A stretch of 64,000 nucleotides of DNA from Allobosea vaviloviae (lineage in GTDB: Bacteria > Pseudomonadota > Alphaproteobacteria > Rhizobiales > Beijerinckiaceae): positions 124,001 to 188,000 of the forward strand of contig NZ_LGSZ01000025.1 in assembly GCF_001298265.1 (NCBI RefSeq), given 5' to 3'. How positions within the stretch are numbered: position 1 is the stretch's first letter; every line of letters begins with the position of its first letter. A model generated the notes under the pieces. The model saw only the letters and a program-made list of their open reading frames with translations. It searched no databases and was not told where the DNA came from. Positions 53,941 to 63,200 of this stretch are shown here, in pieces. Made by a program: the position numbers and the translations under genes.

Positions 53941-54075
53941 CCTTCTCCCTCCCCCCGCTTGCGGTGGGGAGGGTTGGGGTGGGGGGCAGTCCCGCTCGGT
54001 GAGACGATGCACGACATCGCTCGGGCTTTCCGTCTCCCCATCCCGGCCTTCCCCACCGCAAGCGGGGGGAAGGAG
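53941..54075. repeat. MITE-like inverted-repeat element between a molybdenum hydroxylase gene and soxX
   Basis: Ends 'ccccccgcttgcggtgggga' and 'ccccaccgcaagcgggggg' are near-perfect inverted repeats of about 25 bases around a ~85-base core. It fills the whole gap between the 54091 stop and soxX. No coding capacity is seen. Confidence 0.85.
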
Positions 54076-54090
54076 TAGGTGCCGCCGCCC

Positions 54091-56283
54091 TCACGCCTTC
54101 TTGAGATCGGCGTGCTTGAGCGGCAGGCTGCGGATGCGCTTCCCTGTCGCGGCGAAGATCGCGTTCAGCACGGCAGGTGCCGCGACCGCGATCGTCGGCT
54201 CGCCGACGCCGCCCCAGAACCCGCCCGACGGCACCAGGACCGTCTCGACCGCCGGCATGGCTTCAAGGCGCATCACCTCATAGGTATCGAAATTCTCCTG
54301 CTCGACACGGCCGTCCTTGATGGTGATCTCGCCATAGAGCGAGGCCGAGAGGCCATAGACGAAAGAGCCCTCGACCTGGCGCTCGATCTGCGCCGGGTTG
54401 ACCGCGTGGCCGGGGTCTGTCGCGGCGACGATGCGGTGGATCTTGAGCTTGCCGTCCGCGCTGACCGAGACCTCGGCGACCGCCGCGACATAGGAGCCGA
54501 AGCCCATGGTCTGGCAGATGCCGCGGAAGACGCCGTCCGGCAGCGGCTTGCCCCAGCCCGCCTTCTCGGCCACCGCGTTGAGAACGGCCAGGTGCTTGGG
54601 GTGGTTCTTCATCAGGGCGCGGCGGAATTCCAGCGGGTCCTTGCCGACGGAATAGGCGAGCTCGTCCATGAAGGATTCGAGATAGATCGTGTTCTGGTTC
54701 AGGTTGACGCCGCGCCAGAAGCCCGGCGGCACATGCGGATTGCGCATCGCGTGGTCGATCAGCAGGTTGGGCACGCCATAGCCGATCGAGGCCTCGGGAC
54801 CGGGCGGGTTGAGGCCCTGGAACACCGCGGGATCGCGGCCGTTCTGGATGTTCTGCGGGAACAGGCCCGCCACGATCGATTGGCCGGAAATGCGCATGTG
54901 CAGCCCGGTCAGGTTGTTGTCCTTGTCGAAGGCGCCGACCATCTTGCACTGGGTGACCGGGTGGTAGCGGCCATGGGTCATGTCCTCCTCGCGCGACCAG
55001 ATCAGCTTCACCGGCGTGCCGGGGATCTGCTTGGCGATGGCGACGACCTGACGGACCCAATCCTGCGAGGCGCCGCGCCGGCCGAAGCCGCCGCCGAGAT
55101 CGATCTTGTAGGCCTCGCATTTGGCGATCGGCAGGCCCGCCGCCTCGGCGGTCGCGGCCAGCGCCGCCTCGCCGTTCTGCGTCGGCGTCCAGACCTCGCA
55201 TTTCTCCGGGGTCCAGAGCGCCGTGGCGTTCATGGTCTCCATGGTGGCGTGGTTCTGGTAGGGGTAGCTGTAGACCGCCTCGACGGTCTTCGCGGCGGCG
55301 GCGATCGCAGCCTTCGCATCGCCGTTCTGGTTGCCGACCACGGCGGTCGGGGCATCGAGCCCTTCCTTGAGCCAGGCCGCGATGCTCTCGCTGGAGACCT
55401 TGGCGTGCTCGCCCTCGTCCCAGACGATCGGCAGCGCATCGAGCGCCGACTTCGCCTGCCACCAGGTCGCCGCGACCACCGCGACGGCGCTGTCTCCGAC
55501 GGCCAGCACATGCTTGACGCCCGGCATGGCCTTGATCGCGGTGGCGTCGAAGCTCTTCACCTTGCCGCCGAAGACGGGACAGTCCTTGATCGCGGCGTTG
55601 AGCATCCCCGGCATCTTCAAATCCATGCCGTAGATCTTCTGGCCGTTGGTCTTGTCGACCGTATCGAGGCGCGGCAGCGGCTTGCCGGCGATGATCCAGT
55701 CCTTGGGGTCCTTCAGCGCGACATCCTTGGGCGCCTCAATCTTCGCGGCGGCGGCCGCGACCTGGCCGTAACGGATCGATCTGCCCGAGGCCTTGTGCGT
55801 GATCACGCTCTTCTCGGCAGAGCACTCGGCGGCTGGCACCTTCCATTCGTTCGCCGCCGCCTGGATCAGCATCATTCGCGCCGCTGCGCCGCCCTTGCGG
55901 ACATACTCATGCGACTCGCGGATGCCGCGGCTGCCGCCGGTCGAGAAATTGCCCCAGACGCGGTTGCGCGCCACGCTCTGGCCCGGCGTCGGGTATTCGG
56001 TCGTGACCTTCGTCCAGTCGCAGTTCAGCTCCTCGGCGACGAGTTGGGCGAGGCCGGTCAGCGTGCCCTGCCCCATTTCGGAGCGGGCGATGCGGATCAC
56101 CACCTTGTCGTCGGGATGGACCACGACCCAGGCGTTGATCTCAGGCACGGCGCCTTGCGCCTGCGCCTCGCCGGCGAAGGGAATCGTGAAGCCGAAGCTG
56201 AAGGCGCCGGCCGCGGCTGCCGAGCCTGCGAGCACACCACGGCGGGACAGGCGGATGGAGGTCTTGTCGGTCGAGACGGTCAT
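54091..56283 (-). CDS. Molybdenum hydroxylase large subunit (isoquinoline/aldehyde oxidoreductase beta type)
   Basis: A 730-residue molybdopterin-cytosine-dinucleotide enzyme with a Tat leader ('LSRRGVLAGSAAAAGAF'). Typical IorB-family blocks are 'HPDDKVVIRIARSEMGQGT', 'GNFSTGGSRGIRESHEYVRK', 'GFGRRGASQDWVRQVVAIA', 'FWRGVNLNQNTIYLESFMDE' and 'GFWGGVGEPTIAVAAPAVLN', the last holding the catalytic Glu. The Tat leader indicates a periplasmic enzyme. It works with the [2Fe-2S] subunit encoded 13 bases upstream. The substrate (aldehyde or N-heterocycle) is not readable. No cytochrome acceptor gene is adjacent. Confidence 0.92.
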   Translation of the reverse strand: MTVSTDKTSIRLSRRGVLAGSAAAAGAFSFGFTIPFAGEAQAQGAVPEINAWVVVHPDDKVVIRIARSEMGQGTLTGLAQLVAEELNCDWTKVTTEYPTPGQSVARNRVWGNFSTGGSRGIRESHEYVRKGGAAARMMLIQAAANEWKVPAAECSAEKSVITHKASGRSIRYGQVAAAAAKIEAPKDVALKDPKDWIIAGKPLPRLDTVDKTNGQKIYGMDLKMPGMLNAAIKDCPVFGGKVKSFDATAIKAMPGVKHVLAVGDSAVAVVAATWWQAKSALDALPIVWDEGEHAKVSSESIAAWLKEGLDAPTAVVGNQNGDAKAAIAAAAKTVEAVYSYPYQNHATMETMNATALWTPEKCEVWTPTQNGEAALAATAEAAGLPIAKCEAYKIDLGGGFGRRGASQDWVRQVVAIAKQIPGTPVKLIWSREEDMTHGRYHPVTQCKMVGAFDKDNNLTGLHMRISGQSIVAGLFPQNIQNGRDPAVFQGLNPPGPEASIGYGVPNLLIDHAMRNPHVPPGFWRGVNLNQNTIYLESFMDELAYSVGKDPLEFRRALMKNHPKHLAVLNAVAEKAGWGKPLPDGVFRGICQTMGFGSYVAAVAEVSVSADGKLKIHRIVAATDPGHAVNPAQIERQVEGSFVYGLSASLYGEITIKDGRVEQENFDTYEVMRLEAMPAVETVLVPSGGFWGGVGEPTIAVAAPAVLNAIFAATGKRIRSLPLKHADLKKA

Positions 56284-56296
56284 GATCGTTCTCCCC

Positions 56297-56764
56297 TCAA
56301 CCGCGACCAAGGGTGCCGCCGGCGACGACATCGAGGATCGCCGTCTTGACCCGTGCATAGGTGCCGCAGCGGCAGATGTTGGTGATCTCGGCGGCGATGT
56401 CGGCTTCCGTGGCCTTGGGGTTGGCCTGCAGCAACGCGGCGGTCGCCATGATCATGCCGCTCTGGCAGAAGCCGCATTGCGGAACATCATGCTTGATCCA
56501 GGCCTGCTGGACCGGATGCCTGCCGTCGGCCGAGAGCCCCTCGATGGTGACGATCTTCTGCTCGGCCGTCACCGCATCGAGCGGCAGCGCGCAGGAGCGC
56601 GTCGCGACGCCATCGATATGGACCGTGCAGGCGCCGCATTGGGCGACACCGCAGCCATATTTCGTTCCGGTCAGGCCGATCTGTTCACGGATGACCCAAA
56701 GCAGCGGCGTATCGCCGGCCGCTTCGACGTCGAGCATCTTGCCGTTCACATTGAGCTTCGCCAC
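56297..56764 (-). CDS. [2Fe-2S] subunit of the molybdenum hydroxylase
   Basis: A 155-residue electron-transfer subunit. The plant-type cluster is bound by '[20 protein letters not shown]' plus the Cys in 'RSCALPL'; the second by '[12 protein letters not shown]' and '[12 protein letters not shown]'. All eight Cys are present. It passes electrons from the molybdenum site of the large subunit. No signal peptide, so it is probably exported with its Tat-bearing partner. Confidence 0.95.
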   Translation of the reverse strand: MAKLNVNGKMLDVEAAGDTPLLWVIREQIGLTGTKYGCGVAQCGACTVHIDGVATRSCALPLDAVTAEQKIVTIEGLSADGRHPVQQAWIKHDVPQCGFCQSGMIMATAALLQANPKATEADIAAEITNICRCGTYARVKTAILDVVAGGTLGRG

Positions 56765-57184
56765 CGCAACCTCCCGGTTTCGATCAAGAAGGACGGCGAG
56801 AGAGCCGACGCGCCTCGCCGCGAATCCCGGCCTGCCATGCGGCGCGCCGGTCTGATTTTCATTGGAAGCGATTGAAACTCAGATGTACCGATGAGCCAAC
56901 GGCGGATCCGAGACAGATCGCGCTGCATGATCGACCGCGCGACGTGGAATTTCGACATTTCACGTGGCCCGGCAACTGGTTTTGACTGTCTCCGCAACCC
57001 GTTGGCGGCCGATCGGTGCGACCAGAGTCAGCCGCAAGCCAGGGATGCAATCACGGCAACGTGATGGCCTATTACTTGGCAGCAACGGGACGTACCCCGC
57101 TTGCACCCATCCTGGGGCGTCACCGACAGGCATAGCTCGTCACAGGACGAGGCCGGTGCGATTTGGGTGGCCCGGCCCGTGGAA
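56765..57184. other. Intergenic region upstream of the molybdenum hydroxylase, no gene seen
   Basis: 420 bases between the [2Fe-2S] subunit start and the LacI-type stop. It must hold the promoter of the hydroxylase unit; I see no strong palindrome, terminator hairpin with a T-run, or credible small gene. Confidence 0.5.
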
Positions 57185-58318
57185 TTAGCCGGCGCCTGTC
57201 GCAGGGCGCGCGGGAGCGCCGGGGTTGCTCCAGGCCGATGGCGCCTCATGGGCGACGTGGACCTCGCTCGTCGAAACGCCGCTCCAGAGCGATTGCAACT
57301 GGGCGACCACATGCCCACCGAAGCTCTCATAGGGGATGCGGATCGAGGTCAACCAAGGCGCGATCCAGGCGTTGATGGCGTTGCCATCGACGCCGACGAG
57401 CCGGCAGCGCTGCGGGATCGGCACGCCATGCTCGACCGCCAGCCGGTAGGCGCCATAGGCGATCATGTCGCTGACGCAGAGCGCGCCGCGCGGCCAGCCG
57501 CCCTCGCGCACCAGCATGCCGGCGGCAGCATAGCCGATCTCGATATGCGACAGGCCCGGCCCGATCGCCCGCCGGATCGCATCATTGGGCACGCCACGCG
57601 CCACCAGGCGCTCGATGAAGCCTGCGGCCCGCTCCGAGGTGCTGGAGGCATTCTGCTGAGCCATCAGCACGGCCGGTCGCTCGATACCGCAGCCGAGAAG
57701 AAAATCGGCGACGTCCGCTCCCGCCTGGCGGTTGTCGATCCCGACATAGGCGCCGCCTCCCAGCGGGTTGCGCCGCGCGACGAAGACGGTCGGGTCGCCG
57801 CGCTTGAGCGTCTCCTCCAGCCCCTTGCTCCTGACCGCGCTCACCATGACATAGCCGGCTACGAGCTGATCGCGCATCGCGCGCAGATAATCGTCCTGCA
57901 GTTCGGCGCGGTCATGGGTGTCGCAGAGGATCATGACGTAGCCGGCGTCGCGAAGCGCCGATTCGACGGAGACCGCGATAGCGGCCATCGCTGGGTTGTC
58001 GAGATTGGGCGCCAGCATCGCCACGACGCGGCTGGCGCGATGGCGCAGCGCGCGGCCGACGGAATTGGGCCGGTAGCTCAGCCGCGCAATCGCCTCCTCG
58101 ACGCGCGCAATCGTTTCAGCGGAGGCACGCCCGATCTTGCCGTTGACGATGCGTGAGACGGTCGCGACCGAAACGCCGGCGTCGCGCGCCACCGTCGCCA
58201 GCGACGCCGCGTGCTTGCGCGCTCCGCCCGACGGCGATCTTCCCGGTTGCGGACTTGCCGGTTGCGGGCTTGCCGATTGGGGACTTTCCGATTGGGGACT
58301 TGCCGACTTGCCCTTCAT
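57185..58318 (-). CDS. LacI-family transcriptional regulator
   Basis: A 377-residue repressor. The helix-turn-helix is 'SLATVARDAGVSVATVSRIV' with hinge 'YRPNSVGRALRHRAS', followed by a periplasmic-binding-protein-like effector domain ('VVAMLAPNLDNPAMAAIAVS', 'YVMILCDTHD', 'CVSDMIAYGAYRLA', 'LVGVDG'). Before the HTH is an unusual ~30-residue Ser-Pro-Gln-rich extension built from 15-base DNA repeats. It diverges from a sugar ABC transporter whose promoter has a perfect LacI-type palindrome, so it most likely represses that operon in the absence of sugar. ATG 58316-58318 was chosen over TTG 58417, which lies inside the operator. Confidence 0.9.
   Translation of the reverse strand: MKGKSASPQSESPQSASPQPASPQPGRSPSGGARKHAASLATVARDAGVSVATVSRIVNGKIGRASAETIARVEEAIARLSYRPNSVGRALRHRASRVVAMLAPNLDNPAMAAIAVSVESALRDAGYVMILCDTHDRAELQDDYLRAMRDQLVAGYVMVSAVRSKGLEETLKRGDPTVFVARRNPLGGGAYVGIDNRQAGADVADFLLGCGIERPAVLMAQQNASSTSERAAGFIERLVARGVPNDAIRRAIGPGLSHIEIGYAAAGMLVREGGWPRGALCVSDMIAYGAYRLAVEHGVPIPQRCRLVGVDGNAINAWIAPWLTSIRIPYESFGGHVVAQLQSLWSGVSTSEVHVAHEAPSAWSNPGAPARPATGAG
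58230..58310 (-). repeat. 15-base tandem repeats inside the LacI-type gene
   Basis: Four near-identical 15-base units (for example 'cgattggggacttgc', 'cgattggggactttc', 'cggttgcgggcttgc') encode five-residue Ser-Ala/Glu-Ser-Pro-Gln repeats before the HTH. In-frame copy-number change would alter only linker length. Confidence 0.8.
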
Positions 58319-58401
58319 CGCCTTGCCGGTTCTCCCCGGACGCCCCTGCGGCCCGCCCGTGCAAACGCCGGGCATGCCAGCAATGCTACTGAATGCGGGC
58401 G

Positions 58402-58430
58402 TTGACAACCCAGGCAAACGTTTGCCTTAG
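58402..58430 (+). promoter_or_regulatory. Promoter with LacI-type operator for the sugar transporter operon
   Basis: A consensus -35 'ttgaca' (58402-58407) is followed by the perfect 16-bp palindrome 'aggcaaacgtttgcct' (58412-58427), which has the central CG typical of LacI/GalR operators. A weak -10 ('ccttag') begins 17 bases after the -35. Repressor binding between -35 and -10 would block transcription. Confidence 0.8.
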
Positions 58431-58480
58431 TGGCGGCAAGGCGTCCTGGAACGCCGGACAACATTCAGGGATGAACGCAG

Positions 58481-59773
<1,293 letters not shown>

Positions 59774-59779
59774 GCTCGC

Positions 59780-60793
59780 ATGGCCTCCGCCGACACAGCG
59801 GCGCCTCGCGGCGCCGCACGCCTCTTCGCCGCGCCGCTGTCTTTGCTGATGCGGCTCGTCGACTGGCCGATGAGCGCGCTGCAGCGCCTCATCGGCGAGC
59901 GGCGGATGGCCTATGCCTTTCTTCTCCCCAACATCGCCTTCTTCGGCCTCTTCGTCTTCCTGCCGCTGATCATCAACGTGGTCTTCTCCGTGACGGGCGG
60001 TGCGGAGCTGTTTCCCTCGCAGCGGCCTTTCGTCGGCGGCCAGCAATATTCCTATCTGTTCGATTGCGGCTCGTTCCTCGATCCCAACTCCTGCCGCGAG
60101 GACCATTTCTGGCGCGGCGTTTCCAATACCGCCCGCTTCACCGTCTTCCAGGTGACGGCGATGGTGCTGTTCTCGCTGGTGACGGCGGTGGTGCTGAACA
60201 TGAAGATCAGGGCGCGCGGCTTCTTCCGGGCGGTGTATTTCTTTCCGGTGCTGCTCTCGCCGGTGGTGGTGGCGCTGACCTGGAAATGGATCCTGCAGCG
60301 CGACGGCTTGTTGAACGCGGGGATCACCTCGCTAGGCGGCGAGCGCATCCTGTTCCTGGTCGATCCGAGCTGGGCGATGTTCTGGATCGTCTTCGTCTCG
60401 GTCTGGGCCCATATGGGCTTCTACACGCTGATCCTGCTCGCGGGGCTCCAGGCGATTCCCGCCGATCTCTATGAGGCGGCCGAGATGGATGCGACGCCGC
60501 GCTGGCGCGTGTTCTGGCGCATCACGCTGCCGCTGCTCTGGCCCAACATGATCGTCGTGATCGTGCTGGCGCTGATCAAGGGCGTGCAGACCTTCGACGA
60601 GGTCTTCGTCTTGACCGGCGGCGGGCCCGGCACCGCGACGCTGATGGTCGTGCACTACATCTATGAGACGGCGTTCTCCAACCAGGTCCAGAATTTCGGG
60701 CTGGCGGCGGCGGCCTCCGTGGTGCTCGGCATCGTGCTCTTCGCGCTGACGCTGGCGCAGCTGGCGGCGAGCAACCGCAAGGGGGCTGCATGA
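59780..60793 (+). CDS. Sugar ABC transporter permease (MalF/UgpA-like)
   Basis: A 337-residue permease with six or seven membrane helices. The start 'MAYAFLLPNIAFFGLFVFLP' (first helix, about residue 44) and the coupling motif 'DLYEAAEMDATPRWRVFWRI' followed by 'TLPLLWP' are typical. It lies 6 bases after the binding-protein stop. A palindromic repeat separates it from the second permease. Confidence 0.93.
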   Translation: MASADTAAPRGAARLFAAPLSLLMRLVDWPMSALQRLIGERRMAYAFLLPNIAFFGLFVFLPLIINVVFSVTGGAELFPSQRPFVGGQQYSYLFDCGSFLDPNSCREDHFWRGVSNTARFTVFQVTAMVLFSLVTAVVLNMKIRARGFFRAVYFFPVLLSPVVVALTWKWILQRDGLLNAGITSLGGERILFLVDPSWAMFWIVFVSVWAHMGFYTLILLAGLQAIPADLYEAAEMDATPRWRVFWRITLPLLWPNMIVVIVLALIKGVQTFDEVFVLTGGGPGTATLMVVHYIYETAFSNQVQNFGLAAAASVVLGIVLFALTLAQLAASNRKGAA

Positions 60794-60803
60794 GCGCCTT
60801 CCT

Positions 60804-60889
60804 CGTCATTGCGAGCGCAGCGAAGCAATCCAGAGGGATTGCGTGTTGCCCCTGGATTGCTTCGTCGGCTGCGCCTCCTCGCAATGACG
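60804..60889. repeat. Intra-operon palindromic repeat (GTCATTGCGAGCG type)
   Basis: Ends 'cgtcattgcgag' and 'ctcgcaatgacg' are reverse complements, as are the inner 'gcaatccag' and 'ctggattgc', so the element folds into one long hairpin. The 'gtcattgcgagcgcagcgaa' type of sequence is a widespread dispersed repeat in Alphaproteobacteria. It lies between the two permease genes and may modulate their relative expression. Confidence 0.9.
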
Positions 60890-60941
60890 CAGGAGCGAGC
60901 TGCGACCTATCGGCGGTCGTCCATCTAAACCGGTGGCCGGC

Positions 60942-61994
60942 ATGAGCCTCGTCACCAAGCTGGCCACCGCGCGCCGCAAGCCCGGCCGCTGGCACTGGAC
61001 CGATGTCGCGGCCTATGCCTATCTCGCGCTCGGTGTCGTGCTGATGTTCGGGCCGGTGCTGTGGCTGGCGCTGTCGTCCTTCAAGACGCAGGCAGGCCTG
61101 CTGGAATTCCCGCCCTCGCTTTTGCCGATGTCGCAGCAGGAGGTCGTGGTTCCCGGCCATCCGCAGCCGCTGCCGCTGTTTTCGGTGACGATGCCGGACG
61201 GCTCGACCCGCGTTCTGGCGCAGGTCCGGCGCATCGGCATCCAGGCGCAGATGGTCGATCCCGCCAATCCGGCAGAGGTGATCCGCGTGCCGATCGACAA
61301 GCGCAGCCCAGTGCGCGCTTTCAAGCTCGCGACCGAGAACTACACCGAGCCGCTGGAGCGCTTCGCCTTCACGCGCTTTCTGTGGAACTCCGTCTTCGTC
61401 ACCGTGGTGGCGACGATCATCACGCTGATCATCAACTCGATGGCGGCCTATGCGCTGTCGATCTACGAATTCCGGGCTAAGAACACGGTGATGCTGATGG
61501 TGATCGGCACGCTGATGATCCCGATCACCATCATCCTCGTGCCGGTCTATCTCGTCGTCACCGAACTCGGGCTGGTGAACTCGCTCTGGGCGGTGATCCT
61601 GCCGGGCGCGGCGACGCCGACGGGCGTCTTCCTTTTGCGGCAATACATGCTGACCCTGCCGCGCGACCTGATCGAGGCCGCGCGCATGGACAAGGCCTCG
61701 GAGTGGCAGATCTACTGGCGCATCGTCATGCCGCTGGCCATGCCGGCGCTGGCGGTGCTGGCGATCTTCTCGGTGATGTGGCGCTGGAACGAGTTCCTGT
61801 GGCCGCTGGCCGTGCTGACCAAGACCGAGTCCTACACGCTGCAGATTGGTCTCAATGCCTTCCAGGGCGAGCTCCAGACGCAGTGGCACTACCTGCTCGC
61901 GATGACGGTGGTGACGCTGCTGCCGGTGGCGCTGGTTTTCGTCTTCCTGCAGCGGTTCATCACCACCGGCATCGCCAATACGGGAATGAAGTAG
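60942..61994 (+). CDS. Carbohydrate ABC transporter permease (MalG/UgpE-like)
   Basis: A 350-residue permease. After the first helix (about residues 27-50) comes a periplasmic loop about 90 residues long, larger than in most MalG-type proteins, with 'LPDG'-like and 'IQAQMVDPANPAEVIRV' segments forming a small beta domain. The five remaining helices include the coupling motif 'DLIEAARMDKASEWQIYWRI'. ATG 60942 ('MSLVTKLATAR') was preferred over GTG 60933. It is 2 bases upstream of the ATPase gene. Confidence 0.92.
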   Translation: MSLVTKLATARRKPGRWHWTDVAAYAYLALGVVLMFGPVLWLALSSFKTQAGLLEFPPSLLPMSQQEVVVPGHPQPLPLFSVTMPDGSTRVLAQVRRIGIQAQMVDPANPAEVIRVPIDKRSPVRAFKLATENYTEPLERFAFTRFLWNSVFVTVVATIITLIINSMAAYALSIYEFRAKNTVMLMVIGTLMIPITIILVPVYLVVTELGLVNSLWAVILPGAATPTGVFLLRQYMLTLPRDLIEAARMDKASEWQIYWRIVMPLAMPALAVLAIFSVMWRWNEFLWPLAVLTKTESYTLQIGLNAFQGELQTQWHYLLAMTVVTLLPVALVFVFLQRFITTGIANTGMK

Positions 61995-61996
61995 TC

Positions 61997-63061
61997 ATGG
62001 CCGGCCTGACCCTTTCCGGCGTGCGCAAATCCTTTGGCGGCACGCACGTCCTTCATGGCATCGACCTCACCGTCACCGACGGCGAATTCGTCGTCTTCGT
62101 CGGCCCCTCCGGCTGCGGCAAGTCCACCCTGCTGCGGGTCATCGCCGGGCTGGAAGAGGTCACGGAGGGCGCGGTCGCGATCGACGGCGTCGACGTCACC
62201 GGCTTGCCGGCCTCCGAGCGCGGGCTCGCCATGGTGTTCCAGTCCTATGCGCTCTACCCGCATATGAGCGTCTACAAGAACATGGCCTTCGCGCTCGAGA
62301 ACATGGGCCTGCCGCGCGACGAGATCGACCAGCGCGTGCGGCGCGCAGCCGGGATGCTGCGCCTGACCGACTATCTCGAGCGCAAGCCCCGCGCGCTCTC
62401 GGGCGGCCAGCGCCAGCGCGTCGCGATCGGCCGCGCCATCGTGCGCGATCCCAAGATCTTCCTGTTCGACGAGCCGCTCTCCAATCTCGACGCGGAGCTG
62501 CGCGTCGCCACCCGCAAGGAGCTGGCGGGCCTGCATGCCGAACTTGGCGGCACGATGATCTACGTCACCCACGACCAGGTCGAGGCGATGACGCTGGCCG
62601 ACCGCATCGTCGTGCTGCAAGCCGGGCGGATCGAGCAGGTCGGCACGCCGCTGGAGCTCTACAATGCGCCTGACAACCTGTTCGTCGCCGGCTTCATCGG
62701 TTCGCCGCGGATGAATTTGCTGCCCGGTACGGTGGCGCGCGCCGGATTCGTGACCGTTGGTGAGGGCGGCCACGAGGTCGCCTGCGCGACGGGCGAGCTG
62801 GCTGCCGGTGCTCCGGTGACGCTCGGCGTGCGCCCCGAGCATCTGGCGCTCGCAGAGGGCGACGGCCTGCCGCTGGCGATCGATCTCGTCGAGCGGCTCG
62901 GCGGCGAGAGCTACCTTTATGGCGCCTCGCCCGGCCTGCCGCAGATCACGCTCAAGCTCGACGGCCAGAGCGCGCATCAGCGCGGCGAGACCGTGTTTCT
63001 GGCGCTGCCTTCGGAGCAGCTTCACCTGTTCGACGAGGCGGGCCAAGCGGTCAGAATTTAA
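61997..63061 (+). CDS. Sugar ABC transporter ATP-binding protein (UgpC/MalK-like)
   Basis: A 354-residue ATPase: Walker A 'FVGPSGCGKSTLLRVIAGL', Q-loop 'VFQSYALYPHMSV', signature '[15 protein letters not shown]', Walker B 'IFLFDEPLSNLD', switch 'YVTHDQVEAMTL'. The C-terminal ~110 residues form the MalK-type OB/TOBE regulatory domain with 'FIGSPRMNLLPG' and 'LGVRPEHL'. ATG 61997 is the family start. Confidence 0.95.
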   Translation: MAGLTLSGVRKSFGGTHVLHGIDLTVTDGEFVVFVGPSGCGKSTLLRVIAGLEEVTEGAVAIDGVDVTGLPASERGLAMVFQSYALYPHMSVYKNMAFALENMGLPRDEIDQRVRRAAGMLRLTDYLERKPRALSGGQRQRVAIGRAIVRDPKIFLFDEPLSNLDAELRVATRKELAGLHAELGGTMIYVTHDQVEAMTLADRIVVLQAGRIEQVGTPLELYNAPDNLFVAGFIGSPRMNLLPGTVARAGFVTVGEGGHEVACATGELAAGAPVTLGVRPEHLALAEGDGLPLAIDLVERLGGESYLYGASPGLPQITLKLDGQSAHQRGETVFLALPSEQLHLFDEAGQAVRI

Positions 63062-63071
63062 GAATACGCGC

Positions 63072-63166
63072 CGTCATCCCGGGCGAAGCGAAGCGCAGAC
63101 CCGGGATCCATTCCGGAACGGTTCAGGAATGGATCCCGGATCTCCCGTTGGTCGCCCGGGATGACG
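63072..63166. repeat. Intergenic palindromic element before the GH31 gene
   Basis: Ends 'cgtcatcccgggcgaagc' and 'gcccgggatgacg' are inverted repeats. The core 'gggatccattccggaac' is shared with 52540-52649, and 'gagcgaagcgcagac'-type sequence with 2198-2272, defining one dispersed family in this genome. Confidence 0.9.
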
Positions 63167-63200
63167 TTGCGGATGTGATGTCAGGTTTGGAGACAACGTT

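Noticed and set aside
53483-54094. soxX starting at 54094 in frame
   Set aside because: The extra residues are translated from the palindromic element and do not resemble a signal peptide; the frame is merely open.
54079-56349. A 756-codon open frame on the plus strand
   Set aside because: Exact antisense of the molybdenum hydroxylase large subunit, which has full family motifs and a Tat leader; the antisense product is His/Arg/Asp-rich without motifs.
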